Under the pieces are notes generated by a model. It had not been told where the DNA came from. It searched no databases and worked only from the letters and a program-made list of their open reading frames with translations. This document shows, in pieces, positions 61,693 through 64,000 of a DNA stretch of 64,000 nucleotides (positions within the stretch are counted from its first letter, which is position 1; each line of letters begins with the position of its first letter). Origin of the DNA: an uncultured Isosphaeraceae bacterium (GTDB lineage: Bacteria > Planctomycetota > Planctomycetia > Isosphaerales > Isosphaeraceae). The DNA lies in the NCBI GenBank assembly GCA_945957605.1, contig CAMFLR010000006.1, forward strand, positions 372,001 to 436,000, read 5' to 3'. The position numbers and the translations under genes were made by a program.

Positions 61693-62853
61693 ATGACTCT
61701 CCATGGCAAGCTCTGTGCGATCGCCGCGTCGCTACTCGTCGTCTCTGCGGGAGCGGCTTACTCGTATCAATCATCGCGTGCCGTGGCTCCCAACCGCGAC
61801 CTGATGAAAACCATTCTCGCGGCTGCGCACGAAAACCGAACGAAGTGCGAACAAAGCAAGGATGAAGACGTCAAACAACAGCTCGATACCGATCTCAGGC
61901 CGATCCTGCTTCGTGCTCGGCTGGGTTTGCAAGAGCTTACAGCTTCGCGCGGCGATCAGATCCATTTCTCGCGCGTCGTGCTTAATACAACGAACACACA
62001 GTTTGATGCCATTCGCTTCCGCACCCCAGGCACCGGTGAGGATTTCGATCTTCGCGTGGAGATCGTCGTCCCAGGCAATGCGGGCAATCAGATCTTGGGA
62101 AGTTGGGGACTTATCGGAGTCGAAGGCCCCTCGCCTGCACTCGAAGACTTCAGCCGCCGCGATAATTTCGAGCTGCCCAGCTCCGGATTTCCCGAAGAGA
62201 ATTTTGCAATCACACCCTACGTTCGCGGCGGCAATCTCCGCTCGAACGGCGAATACATTCTCTGGATGAACTTGCGAAGCGACCAAACATCTCAAGCCTA
62301 TATCAAGATCGGTATCAAGCCGACCGAAGAATCAGCGGCTCGACAATTCGCCGCGACGTCGAAAGCCCGCAACTCATTCCAATCCGCGCAACGCACGCTC
62401 AACCAGAAGTACGACACCGAGCTAAAAAACCTTCGCAAAACCTATACGACCGAACTCGACAAGGTCGCCAAAACACCCGAGGCGAAGGCCGATGCCGTTG
62501 AGGCTTCGCGCATTGTTGCGGAAGGGCACGAGTCGGTGAGGCGAGATCCTGAATTGCCCGATCGTCGCGGCTTTCAGATTCTCAGCGCGAAGTATGGGAT
62601 CGACTCGCGATGGATCGACGTGACGGATGAATTGAAGCCGCTGATGCGAGGAAACTTGCTTCGTTTCGGCCTTGGAACCGACTTTTCGTTCAAGACCGAT
62701 CCTGCATACGGCGTGGTGAAGCGACTCGTGATTGTTTACACGATCGACGGTAATCCGGGCGTGTCGATCACGGCCGACAAGCAGCGTGTGGAACTACCGC
62801 CGACTGCGCCCATTCTCGATCGCATTCCGTTCATGGGCTCGTACAAACACTAA
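61693..62853 (+). CDS. Secreted hypothetical protein, paralog 1
   Basis: 386 residues; signal peptide MTLHGKLCAIAASLLVVSAG sets the start. Domains: a helical N-terminal part, a beta sandwich-like centre (VVLNTTNTQFDAIRFRTPGT, NGEYILWMNLRSD), a coiled-coil segment (AQRTLNQKYDTELKNLRKTY), and a C-terminal module with W.DVTDELKPLMRGNLLRFGL, DPAYGVVKRLVIVYTIDGNP and VELPP. Similar ...DVT..(L/V)...DPA.G..K.L...Y..DG modules end many planctomycete proteins. Function unknown. The next gene, 13 bases downstream, is its paralog. Confidence 0.75.
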   Translation: MTLHGKLCAIAASLLVVSAGAAYSYQSSRAVAPNRDLMKTILAAAHENRTKCEQSKDEDVKQQLDTDLRPILLRARLGLQELTASRGDQIHFSRVVLNTTNTQFDAIRFRTPGTGEDFDLRVEIVVPGNAGNQILGSWGLIGVEGPSPALEDFSRRDNFELPSSGFPEENFAITPYVRGGNLRSNGEYILWMNLRSDQTSQAYIKIGIKPTEESAARQFAATSKARNSFQSAQRTLNQKYDTELKNLRKTYTTELDKVAKTPEAKADAVEASRIVAEGHESVRRDPELPDRRGFQILSAKYGIDSRWIDVTDELKPLMRGNLLRFGLGTDFSFKTDPAYGVVKRLVIVYTIDGNPGVSITADKQRVELPPTAPILDRIPFMGSYKH

Positions 62854-62866
62854 CGTGAGAACACCG

Positions 62867-63982
62867 ATGTCGATTCATCTCAGGACATTTGCGCTTGTGA
62901 TTTCGGCCGGGTTCGTCACGGCGACCATTGGCTTTGCACAAGCTCCGGGCAAGAAATCTGCAACCTCCGCCCGAGGCAACAGCGCGTTCCTCGCCAAGGC
63001 ACACGAGCTACGTGCGGCGTATAGCAAGGCCCAGGAAGATTCGGTACGCGACGCCTCTCAGAAAGAACTTCGCACGCTCGTCGGTGGAGCGCGGCAATCG
63101 CTCGACGAGGTGATCCCCGCGCTTGGCGAACGGGAGAGCTACGTAAGGCTCGTGCTCAACGAACGGGGCCTCGATTTCGACGCCTTCCGCTTCCGCGTCC
63201 CCGCCGCCGGGCAGACCTATCGCATGTACATGGCCCTCGCCGCTCCAGGCAAGATGGACGACCAGCCCCTCGATGCGGTAGGAATCTTCGAAGTCGACGG
63301 GGACGATCTGATGTTCACCTATCCCGCGGGTGAAAGTGATGTGACGCTCACCGGCGCCAATTTGCCGACGCCGAACTGGTGGTCACACTATCGGCTGTAT
63401 GGGCAAAAGCTGCGAGCAGGCAAGGAATACGTCATCTGGTTCAATTTCAAGGCAACCCGGCCGCTGCCGCTTTTCGTCCGCCTGCGCATCGAGCCGATCG
63501 AGCCCGTCGAACCGCCGCATACCCCTGCTCTGCAAACGGCACGCACGACGTTTCAATCAGCGCTCGCCAAGCTGAACGAGAAATACGACGCCGATACGAA
63601 AGCGAATCGCCGCAAATTCTTCGGCGAGGTCGAAAAGGCCGCACGATTTGCTTCAAAGAAAGCGAACTCGCACACGGCCGATTTCATCGCCGAGGAAGAG
63701 CGTGCAAACCTGGGTGATTCCGAAGCGAACGACCCGCGAGGATTTCACATCGTCCGGGCCGAAATCGGCGTCAACGACCAGTGGAATGATGTCACTGCAC
63801 AGGTTCGCGGACTCGTGCGCGACAGCCGTCTCAAGATGACCAAGGCCGACTACGAATTGAAAACCGACCCCGCGTTCGGTGTCCACAAAACGCTGATCAT
63901 CATTTACACGGTCGACGGCAAGCCGGGCATTTACACAGCGCAAGCAGAGCAGGATGTTGATTTGCCGCCGGCGACGAAATGA
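62867..63982 (+). CDS. Secreted hypothetical protein, paralog 2
   Basis: 371 residues with signal peptide (MSIHLRTFALVISAGFVTAT, cut near GFAQA). Same order as the preceding gene: helical N-terminus, beta part (VRLVLNERGLDFDAFRFRVP, GKEYVIWFNFKAT), a coiled-coil (ALAKLNEKYDADTKANRRKF) and the C-terminal module WNDVTAQVRGLVRDSRLKM, DPAFGVHKTLIIIYTVDGKP, VDLPPATK. Co-transcribed with its paralog, by spacing. Confidence 0.75.
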   Translation: MSIHLRTFALVISAGFVTATIGFAQAPGKKSATSARGNSAFLAKAHELRAAYSKAQEDSVRDASQKELRTLVGGARQSLDEVIPALGERESYVRLVLNERGLDFDAFRFRVPAAGQTYRMYMALAAPGKMDDQPLDAVGIFEVDGDDLMFTYPAGESDVTLTGANLPTPNWWSHYRLYGQKLRAGKEYVIWFNFKATRPLPLFVRLRIEPIEPVEPPHTPALQTARTTFQSALAKLNEKYDADTKANRRKFFGEVEKAARFASKKANSHTADFIAEEERANLGDSEANDPRGFHIVRAEIGVNDQWNDVTAQVRGLVRDSRLKMTKADYELKTDPAFGVHKTLIIIYTVDGKPGIYTAQAEQDVDLPPATK

Positions 63983-64000
63983 CGGGGTGTGACACACGGC

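Overview
The window looks like chromosomal DNA of a planctomycete (Planctomycetota). The evidence is a DUF1559 pilin-like protein with the prepilin signal [16 protein letters not shown], a PEP-CTERM exoprotein, a giant Ig-repeat protein with the N-terminal LE.RELLTA motif typical of planctomycete surface proteins, many secreted hypotheticals, high GC, and many palindromic intergenic repeats. No rRNA or tRNA gene was seen, so the class is left open.

Layout. 0-5.3 kb: secreted proteins, including a double alpha/beta hydrolase and an M28 zinc peptidase. 5.5-8.8 kb: a tandem array of four paralogous two-TM proteins that look like kinase-less Wzz-type domains. 8.9-11.2 kb: a sugar O-acetyltransferase, a DUF1289 protein, and a DUF1559 pseudopilin placed directly behind a cobalamin riboswitch. 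11.5-14.5 kb: an acyltransferase-3 membrane protein and a gene-poor, repeat-bearing stretch. 14.5-17.2 kb: the Ig-repeat surface protein, closed by a strong terminator.

17.4-21.5 kb holds the standout system: a His-Xaa-Ser (Hxs) radical-SAM peptide-modification operon in the order hxsA-hxsD-hxsB-hxsC, followed by a small DUF350 membrane protein. The precursor has nine consecutive triplets, eight of them His-Xaa-Ser, and a C-terminal GspC-like domain. Two radical SAM enzymes and HxsD follow on the same strand. 21.6-26.1 kb is housekeeping: an HhH protein, uvrB, nadC and birA.

26.4-31.9 kb: a PEP-CTERM protein, small hypotheticals, a GNAT acetyltransferase, a secreted protein and an esterase. 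32.4-37.4 kb: a glycolate oxidase operon (glcD, an unknown gene, glcE, glcF) on the minus strand. 37.7-43.6 kb: a PcfJ-like protein and a nucleoside salvage run (upp, pyrimidine nucleoside phosphorylase, NupC transporter, purine nucleoside phosphorylase). 43.8-48.9 kb: two duplicated Gly/Asn-rich TPR exoproteins, each with its own copy of the same terminator. 49-51.6 kb: a GH26 glycosidase, a HEAT/TPR protein and a zinc-ribbon protein. 51.6-51.9 kb: two structurally matching ~90-nt hairpins with an identical loop. 52.1-54.1 kb: a three-gene paralogous membrane-protein array. 54.1-57.4 kb: an LpxH-like phosphoesterase, a YycJ-like MBL hydrolase, a zinc ribbon-DUF4177 protein and a secreted protein. 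57.6-61.4 kb: a Rieske-FAD oxidoreductase, an integral membrane protein and an octaheme HAO-like cytochrome c. 61.7-64 kb: two paralogous secreted proteins.

Calls rest on reading translated sequence and motifs. No database search was run.
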